A DNA stretch of 64,000 nt from Euwallacea fornicatus. Its lineage: Eukaryota > Arthropoda > Insecta > Coleoptera > Curculionidae. Of the stretch, positions 47,566-59,331 are shown piece after piece. The position numbers were made by a program, and so were the translations under genes. The notes beneath the pieces were generated by a model. It had not been told where the DNA came from. It ran no database searches and was given only the letters and a program-made list of their open reading frames with translations. Each line of letters opens with the position of its first letter. The first letter of the stretch is position 1. The stretch spans positions 2,046,001-2,110,000 of the forward strand of contig NC_089561.1 of the NCBI RefSeq assembly GCF_040115645.1, in the 5' to 3' direction.

Positions 47566-48493
47566 TTTCAAAGATGACTTCTAGCTTATGGATTATCAAT
47601 AATTCAAGAGCATTTTCTAAAAGATAACGGTAGATTTCACCATCATCAAATTGCAGTCAATAGGCAAATGTCCTATTATATTATGATAGAGTTTTTTTTT
47701 TTATTTTTCCATTGTCAGCACAACTTTCATGATTGGCAAAAATCCCACCCTGTGTTTACGAGCCGTGCTTCACTGGGAAACATCCGATTTTTCGGTAAAA
47801 ATCTGAATTTCCCTGCAGCTCAAGGTCAAATCTGAGTGACCTCGCTAGTAGATGTTCAATATATATTCGGTGTCTTTAATCAGTTTCACCAGCATGCTGT
47901 TTAGATACCGATTTTGTCTTAAGATTTGCAAGCATTTTGGAGCGATATCCTTATCTTTTGATGAAAAATCTACTAAAAATTCTGTGTATGAAGACAGCTT
48001 TTTTGAAATGTTACGCCTTTACACAAAAGACGCCTTTAGATACCCGGTTTAATTACTCCATAAGTATGCAAGATGAATCCGAATAGCTCCAATAACTCAC
48101 TCGGAGGGTCCCTGAGTCGTTACTTTTGATATACGACGCCTGGTTAATTAAGTCTATGAAACCCTGATGGTTAAAAATCCTGCAGAATCCAACACAGCGA
48201 ATCGGGAGCTACGCAACACATTTTAATCAAATAATCGATGGATCTAATTTAGCGCCAGGCAAGTACGAATTGACACAACAATCACACTCACGTTTGTCTG
48301 TTTTGGCAACCATGGTCATTTTGCAGCGAAAGGGGTTGAACAAATACACACGTGTCCCTAACGTGATTTAGAACCCTGCAGAGCCAGTTTGAATGCCAAT
48401 CAAATGCTTGGATGAACTAGGGAGATATAGGGATGTGTGCTGGAAGGCTATTTTTCGAGAAACAACTAAAAACGTGTCATCAAAAATATACTA

Positions 48494-48515
48494 TACAGGG
48501 TGTCCGAGGAACAAT
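48494..48515. repeat. Solo transposon terminus
   Basis: tacagggtgtccgaggaaca has the form of the left terminus of the long-TIR elements in this window. No partner was found. Confidence 0.35.
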
Positions 48516-48895
48516 AGTGCTTGTGAGCGTTGGGTGCTAAGCTTGCCTTATACCAAAGACGCTTTATTTCTTCCTACTGGATGTCAAAGCGACTTTTTAA
48601 TTCTCTAAATTCTGGACTTGAAGTCGCTGCTACGAGAGTTTGTGAATACGACAAATAAGCTATATAGCGCATAGGTGCCGTCACCTGCGCCTCACCAAGG
48701 CGCAACAGTTCCGGTAACCTGAGTATTTTTACGAATTCTTTTACTATTTATCGACATGGAAAATTCACATTCTAAAGTTAGCAGGTAAGGGTCAAGAGCG
48801 CCATCCTGCATAAACCAAATAAGGCTAGACAAATTTCCTCCAAAACTAGAGTTAAAGCGATTCTCAAGAAGCTCAGGTGCCGTTTTCAGACCAGT

Positions 48896-48934
48896 TTTAG
48901 AACCAGTAAAACCATAAGTTTTACTGGTTCTAAA
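48896..48934. repeat. Perfect hairpin, 17-bp arms, 5-nt loop
   Basis: TTTAGAACCAGTAAAAC is followed by the loop cataa and then by the exact reverse complement GTTTTACTGGTTCTAAA. A further agaccag motif lies just upstream. No transposon ends or gene surround it directly. Confidence 0.9.
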
Positions 48935-49180
48935 GTCACATGGCTCAAAATAGTTTAAATTTTCCGATCCACAACAAATATTTTAATAATACTTCTTGTA
49001 CGGGGCTGATGAAGACATTTTACGACCAGCTCAAAGGAATATACAGGTTTTAACGTACATTAAAAAACTCCTGACCAGTTCCCGTCAAACTGGAAGCGGA
49101 AAAAAACGTACGTAGGACTTAAGAAATACCCGATCGTATATTATACAGTGTGGCTTTTTCTGAGGAAATCACGATTGTTT

Positions 49181-49840
49181 ATATGCCGGGTGTCCAGACG
49201 AAAAAACATGGGAAATCGATTTTTATTTTTGTGCGCCTGTACGGATTACCCAATTGAAAAACTTTTATATGGGGGTCATAGTATTCAAAACCGGCCATTA
49301 CTCCGCAATTTTTTCAATCTTCTAATTAGAGCCGTTTTGACTCAAAGCACTTACAAATTTAAAAAACTTGAATGTCCCGCGTAACTGTTCGAGACCATGA
49401 TTGGTCAGTATTAAACCAATACAAATTCGCTAACAACATAAACCTAAAAAACCTATGTCAAATGAATTTTCTCTTTTTGCTAATTTCTAAGTAATTTTTA
49501 ACTCATTTACGAGGTAATTTAGTAAAAATCAATGGAAAAACTGAAGATAATTATCATGTGATCTGCTTTGATATTCCCACAATAAGTTTATTATTAACCT
49601 ATGATGGTAACATAAAGACATAACCTATATTTTTCATATCACTCACTCCACGGGAAATTTTAATTTTAATACAGAATGCACACATCCTATTATGATCATT
49701 ATCATCATTATCATCATTATCAGTGCTATGACCTCGATGTAAATTTTTCATTTGGATAATCCGTAAAGGCGCAAATAAATAAAAAGCGATTTCCCGTGTT
49801 AATCTCCCATATCTAAGGTTTGCTTGCACACTCGGCATAT
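49181..49840. mobile_element. MITE-like long-TIR element, 660 bp
   Basis: The ends are inverted repeats: atatgccgggtgtccagacg on the left and, reverse-complemented, atatgccgagtgtgcaagca on the right. Similarity continues for about 120 bp through gggaaatcg.tttttattt and gtacggatta.cca. The centre holds no transposase sequence. It includes a short atcatt-type microsatellite (49690-49722). It is non-autonomous. Confidence 0.85.
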
Positions 49841-50020
49841 ATCCTTCTCTGTCTTAGAATATTTAATTTTCTTACCAAAAGCAGTTTTGAATATTTCAAT
49901 ATCCAAAGAAATGTTTCTTTCTAGTATTTTCAACAACATTTTAGAATCGCCAAACTCAAAATTAACTTAACAACTCTCATTATATTTGCGCGTCATTTTC
50001 ACCCGCATATCATTTGTTTT

Positions 50021-50640
50021 GAGCGTGCTTCAATTGCGCAGGATTTATAACCTGCGTTTAAAAAAATTCCGATCAAGCAGGCTTTGGAATGATTACACAC
50101 CGAACCCGTATGTCTTTAATGTCTTCTACGTAATCTCGAACATAAATCTAACCTCACTTTTAATTTTAATGTATACTAGCAATACAAAAAAAATTTAATA
50201 TAAATAAATCCAATTGGTATTTATTTACTTACCCCATTTACAACCAATGCTGAAAATGTGGTGCACTATTTTTCAAGCACAAATTAACTCTACGTTTTAC
50301 ATTATCAAAGACTCTAATGAGAGTCTATGGAGAAGAAACACTTTCACGTTCTTGTCGAATTATATCGTTGAGATCTTCAATTGTGTGCATCGAAGTTTTA
50401 AACTTTAATTAACCAACACGCAAGTCGGGGATCGTTGAAAAAGACTAGTTTTAATAAAAATATAACAAATAGTAAAGGTAAACATAGTTGTATTTAAGTG
50501 CGATAAGGTTTAGATGTTTATGTTCGAGATCATGTAGAAGAACAAATCAAAGACATACGGGTTCGTTGTTAAATAATTCCAAAACCTTGACCGGATTTCC
50601 TTAAAACTTACGATAATTTATTGCAACTGCGCAAAGCTCG
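50021..50640. mobile_element. Long-TIR element with transposase remnant
   Basis: Left-arm sequence gaacccgtatgtcttt (50102 onward) followed by cttctacgtaatctcgaacataaa matches the reverse complement of 50505-50572. Weaker similarity extends outward to about 50021 and 50640. The outermost termini are not clear. The interior holds a minus-strand transposase tail. Confidence 0.75.
50220..50410 (-). pseudogene. Transposase C-terminal tail, mariner-like, broken
   Basis: Read on the minus strand across frames, the sequence gives TIEDLNDIIRQERE, then RRVNLCLKN and APHFQHWL, which matches the 'RV..Cl...G.HFqhll' end of DUF4817-type mariner transposases. In-frame stops and shifts show that it is dead. 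Confidence 0.65.
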
Positions 50641-52010
50641 TTCCATCGCATAAAAAAATTCCAGTCATTTTGAGGGGAGGTGGTGGTTAAGTTAGTTCCA
50701 AGCACCTATTTTTTACAGTATTTTTCTGTTAACAAATCGGCATTTTAACGATAAAGCATCAAAACAATTAAAAAACGTTGGAGGGATAGATTTAACACGA
50801 TAATAGAGCCTTAAGAGACCCGCACAAAAACCACCGAGATGATTGAATAAACCTTCAGCTTTGTTTCTGGATTTGTTCTTTGAGGTCCTTTGTGTTTCCG
50901 TCACGTTTCGTAAACAACGGGAAAATAAGAAACAAGTAAACTTAAATCAATTCTTCTTCGAGTTTTAACGTTTCAACGCGGATATTTCTCCAAATAACAA
51001 AAAAAGGATAGCTGAGTTGGTATTTTTTCAGAGATGTGTTTGCGTGGTCTGAATTGGCAATAATTGAACATTCGAGTCTGCGACAACAGGAGATTTCCTA
51101 GACATGGAGGTATAAAGGCCCCGAAGGCCATCATTAAAACTACATTATCGCTTAGTGCAGAGTTTCCAGGAAGAACATAAAACGTAGAGGAGCCCCAGGC
51201 AAACCTTTAGCTCTGATTAAAATTTATTCACAAAAGGTAGGTAGTTCGGGGAGGAACTAACCACATAAAATTTCCGAACGTTTTCATTCGGAGTCCATTA
51301 CGAAAATTGTGTATGAGGGAGAGATAAGGTCTGGTTTTCTTAAAAATTCACAACAGACTAAAACGTAAGCCGTTAATTTCCAGCTAAAGTTTGTCCCCAG
51401 GTCGTCGTTAAATTACGTACTGTTAAATCCCGGTGGCCTAACAAGAAGCAAACTTTTCGGTTAAGCCCCCAAAAAACAATTAATTAAAAATAATTACTTA
51501 TCAAAAGACAGAAAAACTACATTCAAACGAAAATCCCGTGAAATCCACTTAGTTAACATTTAATTACTTTTGCGGCTAAGCTCTCGTCTTTCCCTTGCTG
51601 GGAAAATTCGAGGGGAAATTAAAATTTTAACTGTGAAATTTTAAGACGAGACTTACTCCAATGGCTTTCACCTTTTAAGAAGTCTGCCGATTTTTAATAT
51701 TCCTCTCACTGCAGACAACACACAAAAACTCGCAGCAGTAGCACACGGAAACCCTCCAAGCTCCCCTTCATGCCGAAAAACTCACCTTTATTCAATTTAA
51801 CTTTCATTTCAAAATGTGTGCGTGTAACATGTGTCAGTTTTGTTGTCCAGAGAAAGGCTCACCCCCAGGTCCGACTTGCCTCCCCTAATTGGCCGCTCTG
51901 ATGAACCCTTCCCAATTTGTCAGGATCAAATAATATTTTCTAAAACGTAAGCCCTCTATTATTGTTTCGGTAATGATGAAAAGAGGCTAAGCCTAAGAAA
52001 TTTCCCAATA

Positions 52011-53146
52011 TACAGAGTGTAACATATCGACATGGAGATGTTTCAGGGGACCACAGAACTCTGCAAAATAATTGAAAAAATTCGAATAGACCCACGGTCA
52101 AAAGCTCACCACTTTTCATATACAGGATGGCATAGTTTCCCATTTTTTTTCACATTTTGCGTTTTCCTCACGTATTCTTTGAGTTACACTTTTGAAATCT
52201 CGAACACCTATTTTCGAACCACAACGTTCAGTCTTGTTGGAAGAGGTATCAATTCTTTGCAGACACCGAGTGCAACTCATACATGATGGTACGCCAGCAC
52301 ATTTCAGTATAAAGCTGAGGGAGTTCCTGAATCAACGTTTTAACAACCGTTGAATAGGTCAAGGGGGATCTCAGTCGTGACCTCTTAGACTCCCCGACTC
52401 GATTAATCTGGACTTTTTTTTGAAGTACCTAAATTCATTAGTGTATTCGACTCCAATTGCAAGAAATGAGGAATTGCCAAATAGAATAGTGGATTCATGC
52501 AACATCATCAGTAATAATCTTAAAAAATTCGAAAGAATTCATTGGTCTATGAGGCAAAAAGTGGAGTCTTGCATCATCTTAGTAAAACGAGGACTTTTTC
52601 AAGAGTTTTTATTATTTTTTTTTCTATTAGACTGATTTTTCTGTTATGAAATTTGATTAAATGATGGGAATTGCTTCAGAAACTTGATAACTGAGCTGGA
52701 TGATTATTTATTTTCTTCAATTCCTTTACATTCTAAATTTGCAGGGATAGATATTTCTTAAAAATGCAACGAAAATTCTACCAGAGACGAAAAAGTTAAA
52801 GAATTGAAGAAGAAATTTAAATTTGGTATTAAAATTTATACCGGGTGTACCAAGAAAGATGCGAAGCATTAAATAGTACAAGGCACAAAAAACTGTAACA
52901 TACTGTACATGGCTACCGACGATTTTAGCATTTTGTTGTAGAGGGGCTTAAAGAAAATAGCTGTACGAAATTTTAAAAATTAAACTCAAGTAGAAGAACG
53001 CTAAATATAAAAAAAATGTGAAATTTTGCCACCTTGTATATCGAAACTGATACGTTTTTGTACATAGGTCTATTAGCATTTTTCATTATTTTTCAAAATA
53101 CTATCGGAACCTGAAATATCTTCATGGCGACATATTACACCCTGTA
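52011..53146. mobile_element. Long-TIR transposon relic, about 1.14 kb
   Basis: The left end tacagagtgtaacatatcga and the right end, reverse-complemented, tacagggtgtaatatgtcgc begin an inverted repeat of about 250-300 bp. It includes the blocks gatatttcagg/gatgtttcagg and a nested tatacagg.tggca...ttcacatttt pair at about 52120 and 53035. The interior carries a plus-strand transposase remnant. A second tata-ccgggtgtaccaag motif at about 52840 may be another inserted end. Confidence 0.85.
52280..52635 (+). pseudogene. Transposase C-terminal fragment, mariner-like, frameshifted
   Basis: Across frames the sequence reads DGTPAHFS, then LREFLNQRF and WPLRLPD, then LDFFLKYLNSLVYSTPI, NEELPNRIVDSC and GLFQEFL. 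These are the second and third catalytic motifs and tail of a mariner-type transposase in correct order. Several frameshifts interrupt it, and the third Asp block is degenerate. Confidence 0.8.
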
Positions 53147-56100
53147 TAAAGTGGACCGTATCAAAACTTCATTAAACTAAAGCTCAGATCAAAGACTCTC
53201 GATATGATCCTTAATTAGGCCAGTCCCCATAAGGGATTACTCATCTGTGGTCATATCAAATCTTTTTATGTGTATTCGATACTTTTATGAAATCAAGCAT
53301 AAAACCCATCTCTCGTTTCTTTGATCTAGAAGATACTCCTGGCTCCTTTGTAGGTGTATTTTGCAACACACACAATGACCAAATCCCTTATTATCTTTCA
53401 AACCGCTGGCGGAAAAGAAATGTTATGCTTTGAGCTGCGTAAATAACGGCTAACATATACGACAAAAGGGCTGAAAGATCCTTCCACCTCTATTTCTATT
53501 TTGTGCTTATTAGTTACCTAAAAATTGGAAATAAATATCCTCCAAGATCACGCTACATTTCACCCCTAAATGCTCGAATGACCCCGTAGCATGCATGCCT
53601 AATTTGTTTTCGCGTGGCTCTACTACCCCATTTCAGTTATTATCCCGAAGCAATAAGGGTGAATTTCGAATGTCGATTCGTAAAAATCCGCATGCAAATC
53701 ACTTGTATTAATAAACATCCCCGTAATGGGGCTTTTAAGGCATGAATGGCTTTGGTACGGATACTCGAGTACGGTCGAAAGGTTTTAGTTGGTGGTGAGT
53801 TGTTTTAGGGGGGGAAATAATAATAAGTTTGAATTTTCTTAATTATACAGATTGCTTTATAACCAAGTTAAGAATTAAGGCCCCATGGCATTAAAAGGAG
53901 GTAATAAAATAATATCTCCCCGGAGGGAGGACTTTAATAACCCAAAGAAATACAAATTGGACAATTAGGGCAATTTATTAATGAGAATTCCCGATATGAT
54001 CGTTTTATTACCTACCCCCGGAAAATAAGCGTATAATTTTTGACAATAAAAATTTTAATTACCTACAGTTGTGTATGGTAATAAATTCATGGAATAGACG
54101 CTCAAATTGGGTCTAATACGTCAGCGATTCAGAGACTAGAAGGGGCCCTTTATTGTGGCAAAGCAAATCTCTCAATATTGCGTTGTAAAGGCTTTAACCC
54201 CCAGTCTTATTAACAACAGTACTTGAGGAAAATTCAATTGGCAGGCTCTAGTTACATATTAGATTACCTGTGGAGTCATATTGTGTACTTTTCACAAGGG
54301 CATTTTCGAGGGGTTAAATGAAACCGACTCCCCCTCCCCCCGACCGCAAACTTGGCATAAATGAATATTCTTGCCCTCTTAAAACGTACAAAAAATATAA
54401 ACTTTAGCAAATTAAATATGTCGTCAATAGCAAAAATCGATTCTCCTTCACTATTATGTCGGGAAAAATTATTCCTCCCTCTATGAACCCCAAAATGGAT
54501 TCGCCCCATCTAAAGTAAGTTAAACCGACTCAGATGCTGAATTTCTGCCTTCTCAAAACAAAAGCTGCCGACATAAACCTCTAATCAGAGTTTACATATG
54601 AAATCATCAAGGTAGAAAATCTCCTCAATAGGAATCAATCCTTAGACTTCATCAGGACCAATAAAATAATGTAAAATAACGCCTCCTAAAGGGATTCTGC
54701 ACCCCTCGAAATTTATCCCCAAAGTGATTAACTTCGGGGCTTTCATCTGAAAACTTTTCATTTGAACAGTAATATCTTGGAAACAGCCGCAGGTATGGAT
54801 CGTGGATTTTTATGAATTAAAACTATATTTTTTTGTACCTCTATTAAAAAAAATTCAGTTAGTAAAAATATAACATGGCGTCGAAATTTCATGAATCATG
54901 AAAGTTCAGGGTCAGCCGCCAATGCGTCAGGAAAAAAATCCTCCCTTTTACTGCACCTAAATTAGATTCGATTGGCATAAAATGAATAATTTGCGCCCCC
55001 TCAAAATTAAAAAAATTCCCTTGTTCAACTGCTAATCGGAGTTTACATATGAGTCTGTGTCAAAAATCGTCAACTTGACTAAAGGCCCTTAGTACATTTG
55101 CAATCTTGAAACTCGATTCAATGAATCATTTACTAAACGAACACAAAAATTGAACGATTTGAAGCAAAGTCACAGGTTTTTCATTTTTTTTTCGAAACTT
55201 TTGCTTGAATTTTCTTTTAGAGGATCAATTTTCAATTTTCTCGAATCGTACATCTAAAGAAAAATCGTTTGGCTTTGGAGCTACAGCTAACAATCTAAAA
55301 TTTAAATAAACATCGAAAGTCGAGGTCATAAACAGTTAGATAAAATTGTATAGTTTAAAAATATCTCTCATGTGTCATCGGAAGCAATAAAAATAAGTGA
55401 AATAACGTTCAAGTTCGCCCTAAAAATGGCCCGACTTTTGTCTGAATACCTTTCATTTAAATGGCAAATTCTCGCAAACGGTAGGAGCTATCGATTCGGA
55501 TTTTTGTCACTGAAATAACAAAGAAAATACGTATTTACATCTTACAAGAATTTCAGAAATAAAATATAAAAAACTAATACCAGTTAAAACATATATCGTA
55601 CTTAAATTTCCTGCCAATTTTCCTTCGTCATCCTGTCAAGAAATTAAATTTTTTAATTGTAAATGCCAAATTTTTAATTTTGAATGTCCCTATTAGCGAT
55701 GGCCATAAAACCTGTAATAAAATCTGCAAACCAAGGTTTTAAAGGGTAGGCAGCGTTCATGCAAAGGGCAATAATTTCCCAATTTCCCATTCATTGCACG
55801 CCACCTAAATTGCGATTTACATTCCGTGTTTTCGAAGGTCGAACCTCCCCTTGTATAGTGTGGAGCCATCAACAGGGGATAAAAATATATAACTGGGGTA
55901 GTAGCGTCATCGAAGGAAGTATATAAGGGGGTTCGAAGAATCTATAACATAGTGTTCCAGATGGTTCTTTATGGCGAAGGTTTAACTGCGTATGTTTCTA
56001 ATGGTAAAAGATGTTTTTCTGCCAATTTGGGTATTCACTTAATGAAATTTTAATTGCGGAAAATGGGAAAAAGTGCTAATGGAGTGTGATGGTGTTGGCA

Positions 56101-57736
56101 AATAAAAAGTCCATTTAATCCTATTTCACATTAATAAATAGGCACCGTTAAAAGCTTTCCTCGGCAATCGGCTTAGTTTATCGATGCGATCGTACTAAGT
56201 GGACATAAATAAAACTACTCCATCTTTAACTATTAACGAAAGAAATTTTAAATCATTTTCCACCTCCACGAGGAGCTTCGTCTAATAAAATCTCAAACCC
56301 TAATTAGCTTAAACATAAGGGATGGGGGATTAAAGCCCAATTTAGTGTGGGCCACACGAAAAGTTTCGCAGTATTTTCAGCTTTACACGATGTTTATCCC
56401 GGTAATTATTTTGTTTAATCTCTTTAAAGGTTAAACGCCAAGAAAGGTTTAATGGAAGAGGTGGATGCTAAGATCAATATTTTTTAACGAGAAAATTCAT
56501 CACTATTCCATCAACAAACGACACAAAAACTCTTCTCCAGAATAATTTTATAAATATCATTGTAACCTGATTAGTAGATAATTCTCCCGAATCCCCGACA
56601 TTCCAGTCCCTTATCTCCAATCCCTTTATAGGATTTTCAAAAGGACTTCCACATATCTGTTGTAGGGCTATTAATTCTCTATACGTCAAGCGAGTGTAAT
56701 TATTACCCCTGTACGTGGGGGCAGCGAATTGAAATTTAATTTTGGGGTCCTGTTTTGCTCTAATATGTCTTCTCCACCGCACACTAAATAATGGAGGATT
56801 TCCAGGTGAGGATGAGGCTTACGCGGACAGAAATGTCTCAGATTTATTATGAACGAAGGGGTTTTCGTCCCGCTGAGCTCGGTTTAGCTTTTTAAGGAAC
56901 TAGTCATATGCAAATTAATTCCCAGTTATTGTCCCTCTCAGTTTCCCGTTTTACAGGTATTTGAGGGTGAGGATTGACCCTACAAGTGGGTCAGGAGGGA
57001 GTTTAAGCAGAGCTGAAGTCGCTATAATATTCTTGACAAAAGTGTAAATGGCTTCACGGTAAATACGTTACCTAAACTTAGTCTTAGATTGACAACAAAA
57101 CAAAGAGGGATCGTTAAGAAAATAACATTAATACTCCCTTTACATACAGTAATCTCTTCGCCTAGGTAATTTGCAAGTTAGTCTATTCGGCAAATTTGGG
57201 ATGTTGTGAAACACAACAAACTTAAGGGGCCCTTACATGAACCTTCCTTTCAGCCTATAAAATGACACTTTTCCTTAAGGCATAGAGGAGTAAATTGAGC
57301 TCTATTATAGCCCTAGTCAAATATTTGAAAACCTGTTTATGCGCTGCAGTGATGGAAGGTTTTAGAGCCTCTGTCGGTTTCAGAGCCTCTGTCGGTTCGC
57401 CTCTCCCGTCAAAAGTAAACATAAACGATAATTCCATTAAGAAATGAACTGAGCTGGCTTTTAAAGAGAAACTGCTTGGCGTATGTAATTTGTAAGTCAA
57501 ATAAATGTTGTTAGTTTTAACTCGATCAACACACGAGAGAATTCAGCTGAATTTTCCTGCAGGACTACTCAACTGAACACGCATATGCTAATTTTCTCGA
57601 ATATGTTTCAGGATTATGAAGTTATTTTACGAGCTGTAATAACAAAAACTGCGAGTTATCTAGAGGATGTTGGATGGATAAAGTTCGTGGTTAGATAACT
57701 ATACTTTGAAATAATATGTTATTGAAAACCACATAA
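53147..57736. other. Gene-free stretch upstream of the peptide cluster
   Basis: No gene is supported. Holds three diverged copies of a roughly 130-bp repeat (54314-55080) and an 18-bp direct duplication at 57364-57399 (agagcctctgtcggttt). Confidence 0.5.
54314..55080. repeat. Three diverged copies of a roughly 130-bp repeat
   Basis: Copies near 54314-54440, 54495-54620 and 54950-55080 share motifs in order: a cccc-rich start, then ggcataaa.tgaat or a related block, gcc.tctcaaaa, and ta.gagtttacatatg (clearest in copies 2 and 3). All copies are in the same orientation and non-coding. Confidence 0.5.
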
Positions 57737-57744
57737 TATAAAAT
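57737..57744 (+). promoter_or_regulatory. TATA-like box of the 139-aa secreted protein
   Basis: tataaaat lies 41 bp upstream of the start codon at 57778. This implies a very short 5' untranslated region, so the assignment is tentative. Confidence 0.35.
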
Positions 57745-57777
57745 ATCAAATACAATTTGGTGAACGAACTAACAAGC

Positions 57778-58250
57778 ATGAAATACCTGATCATCCTCGG
57801 TTTCCTAGTCTTAACTACTTTCCCAACTGAAGCCCGGAATATACCCGAGGGCTATTACTATGGAGGCGAAGCCATTGTGACCAAATGGCCCGTTACAACA
57901 ACAGCCAAACCTTTGCCAAACGAACACCATGACACCAAAGATCCTGGATGGCTGGTAAGTTACCTCTTACATCCAATATTTCTACGAGTCCATTGCTGTG
58001 TCTGCAGAGGCAGTTACTTCTCCAATTTGGAAAAATGGCCTCAAAAATCGGGAACTCCATGGGTGGACACGCGAATAAAATAACTGCAGCCCTCGATAAG
58101 ATTTGCGAAGTAGTCAAAACAGTTATCCCGCTGTTGGCTGCAGTGTGTCATGTGGGGGAATTTGGTTTCTGTGCCGCCACCAATGAGGCTCCGATAAAGC
58201 TGGCGGAGGCTATGAACCCAAATAACTTGGACCTGGATGGTCTCGATTAG
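57778..58250 (+). CDS. Secreted protein of unknown function, 139 aa
   Basis: Exons 57778-57954 and 58008-58250 are joined in phase 0 across a 53-bp intron with a perfect GTAAGT donor and a CTGCAG acceptor. The product starts with a strong signal peptide (MKYLIILGFLVLTTFPTEA). A Tyr/Gly- and Pro/Thr-containing stretch follows (GYYYGGEA, then VTTTAKPLP). The second exon encodes a mostly helical-looking segment with three cysteines at about 92, 106 and 114 (KIC, AVC, GFC). An odd cysteine number suggests one free Cys or a disulfide-linked dimer. I recognise no family. It sits head-on to two antimicrobial-type peptide genes within 1.4 kb, so an immune or defensive role is possible but inferred. 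Confidence 0.8.
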
Positions 58251-58510
58251 AGAAAGTAGAAGAATGAAAGTTCCGCCAGCACATTGTCCAGAAATTTCAA
58301 TTATCAATTAAAAAACTATTTTAAAGTGCTTTTTATTTGATTATATTAAAGATATTAGGAAGTGTTTTTAGAAAGGATTTCCAATCGTGATGATTATGAA
58401 TTTTAGGAATGGTCTCGCTCTACATGGGACATTAAAACAGAAGAAGGGAAATGTGCTCTCGCCATTTTGTCCAGAAATTGCCATTTCTCAAATAAAATAT
58501 TGTAATATAT
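58235..58510 (+). repeat. Duplicated 3' end of the 139-aa gene
   Basis: The last codons and 3' UTR of the gene above (atggtctcg, then gaagaatg, then attgtccagaaatt at 58241-58300) recur about 175 bp downstream in the same order (atggtctcg at about 58411, gaagaaggg, ttttgtccagaaatt, then AATAAA near 58493). The second copy lacks the coding exons. It looks like the residue of a tandem gene duplication. Confidence 0.6.
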
Positions 58511-58682
58511 TGGGTCAGTTCGAGCATTTTGTTATCGATATAGTTTAGATTATTTTACATGTAATATTCTAAGATACAAATTAATTTTTTGAATAATTTT
58601 TATTGATTATCGTTAATTATACTATTAAAATTTCATTATAAAACATATGCAGTTAGTGGTACTAATAAATGCTAAATTAAAT

Positions 58683-58956
58683 TTAGAGACGCCATCCTCC
58701 ATTTCCTGGAAACCCCGGACGTCCATTCCTGGCATTTTGCCCATTCTGACCGTTAAATAAATTCTGTAATAAAGAGCAACCTCATTCTTCACTGCCCGCA
58801 CTGTGTTGAAGATAATTCTTCCGTTAAATTTTAGGCAGATTGATGTGAACTTACCTTAAAGAAATTCTTAATCACGTCAATGGTACACTCCCCGCTATTA
58901 ATTAAAAATGCACACATAAAGGCAACAATGAGAACGATAAGGAAGCGAGATTCCAT
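58683..58956 (-). CDS. Gly/Asn-rich secreted peptide, candidate antimicrobial, 60 aa
   Basis: Minus-strand exons 58855-58956 and 58683-58763 join in phase 0 across a 91-bp intron (AAG|GTAAGT donor, TTACAG acceptor). The precursor is a signal peptide (MESRFLIVLIVAFMCAFLIN, cleaved at about GEC|TID) and a mature peptide of about 36 residues. The mature part has two halves: a short amphipathic, Lys-containing helix candidate (TIDVIKNFFKNLF) and a flexible Gly/Asn/Gln-rich cationic tail (NGQNARNGRPGFPGNGGWRL). The layout resembles insect glycine-rich antimicrobial peptides, but I know no exact family. It is immediately next to a cecropin on the same strand with the same two-exon plan. It could also be a non-immune secreted peptide. 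Confidence 0.78.
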
Positions 58957-59033
58957 TTTTGAACAATTTTGCTGTGGTCTGTTCTAGATCTTAAAAAATA
59001 CTTTGTGATGAATTATGAAGGCACTAAAGCATA

Positions 59034-59041
59034 ATTTATAC
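59034..59041 (-). promoter_or_regulatory. TATA box of the Gly/Asn-rich peptide
   Basis: The minus strand reads GTATAAAT, 78 bp upstream of the start codon at 58956. Motif and spacing suit a core promoter. Confidence 0.5.
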
Positions 59042-59331
59042 CAACTTCTATTTACTTTGGTATGTTAATGGCCTTCCAAACCCCATTTTCTCTAGAAGTA
59101 CTAAAAACCAAGTGGTTGATATAGTTTAACGACAGGAATTTCGGGTGAAAGCCAATTGCAGATTATCTGCTGATTGTAAATGATTTTTCGTATTTTAAGG
59201 AGCGGGAGATAGCTGCAAACAAAACCAACAGAAATCCTTACTAGTCTAGCGTATATTAAAATAAAAAAATTAAATAATATGTGTCAGCAAATAAATAATA
59301 ATCCTAATAGGTATTTGTCCTTAGTTTTAGC

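Noticed and set aside
47748..47765. ccaccctgtgtttacgagcc considered as the right end of the 47211 transposon.
   Set aside because: Its reverse complement does not match the left terminus beyond the generic aGGGTG core.
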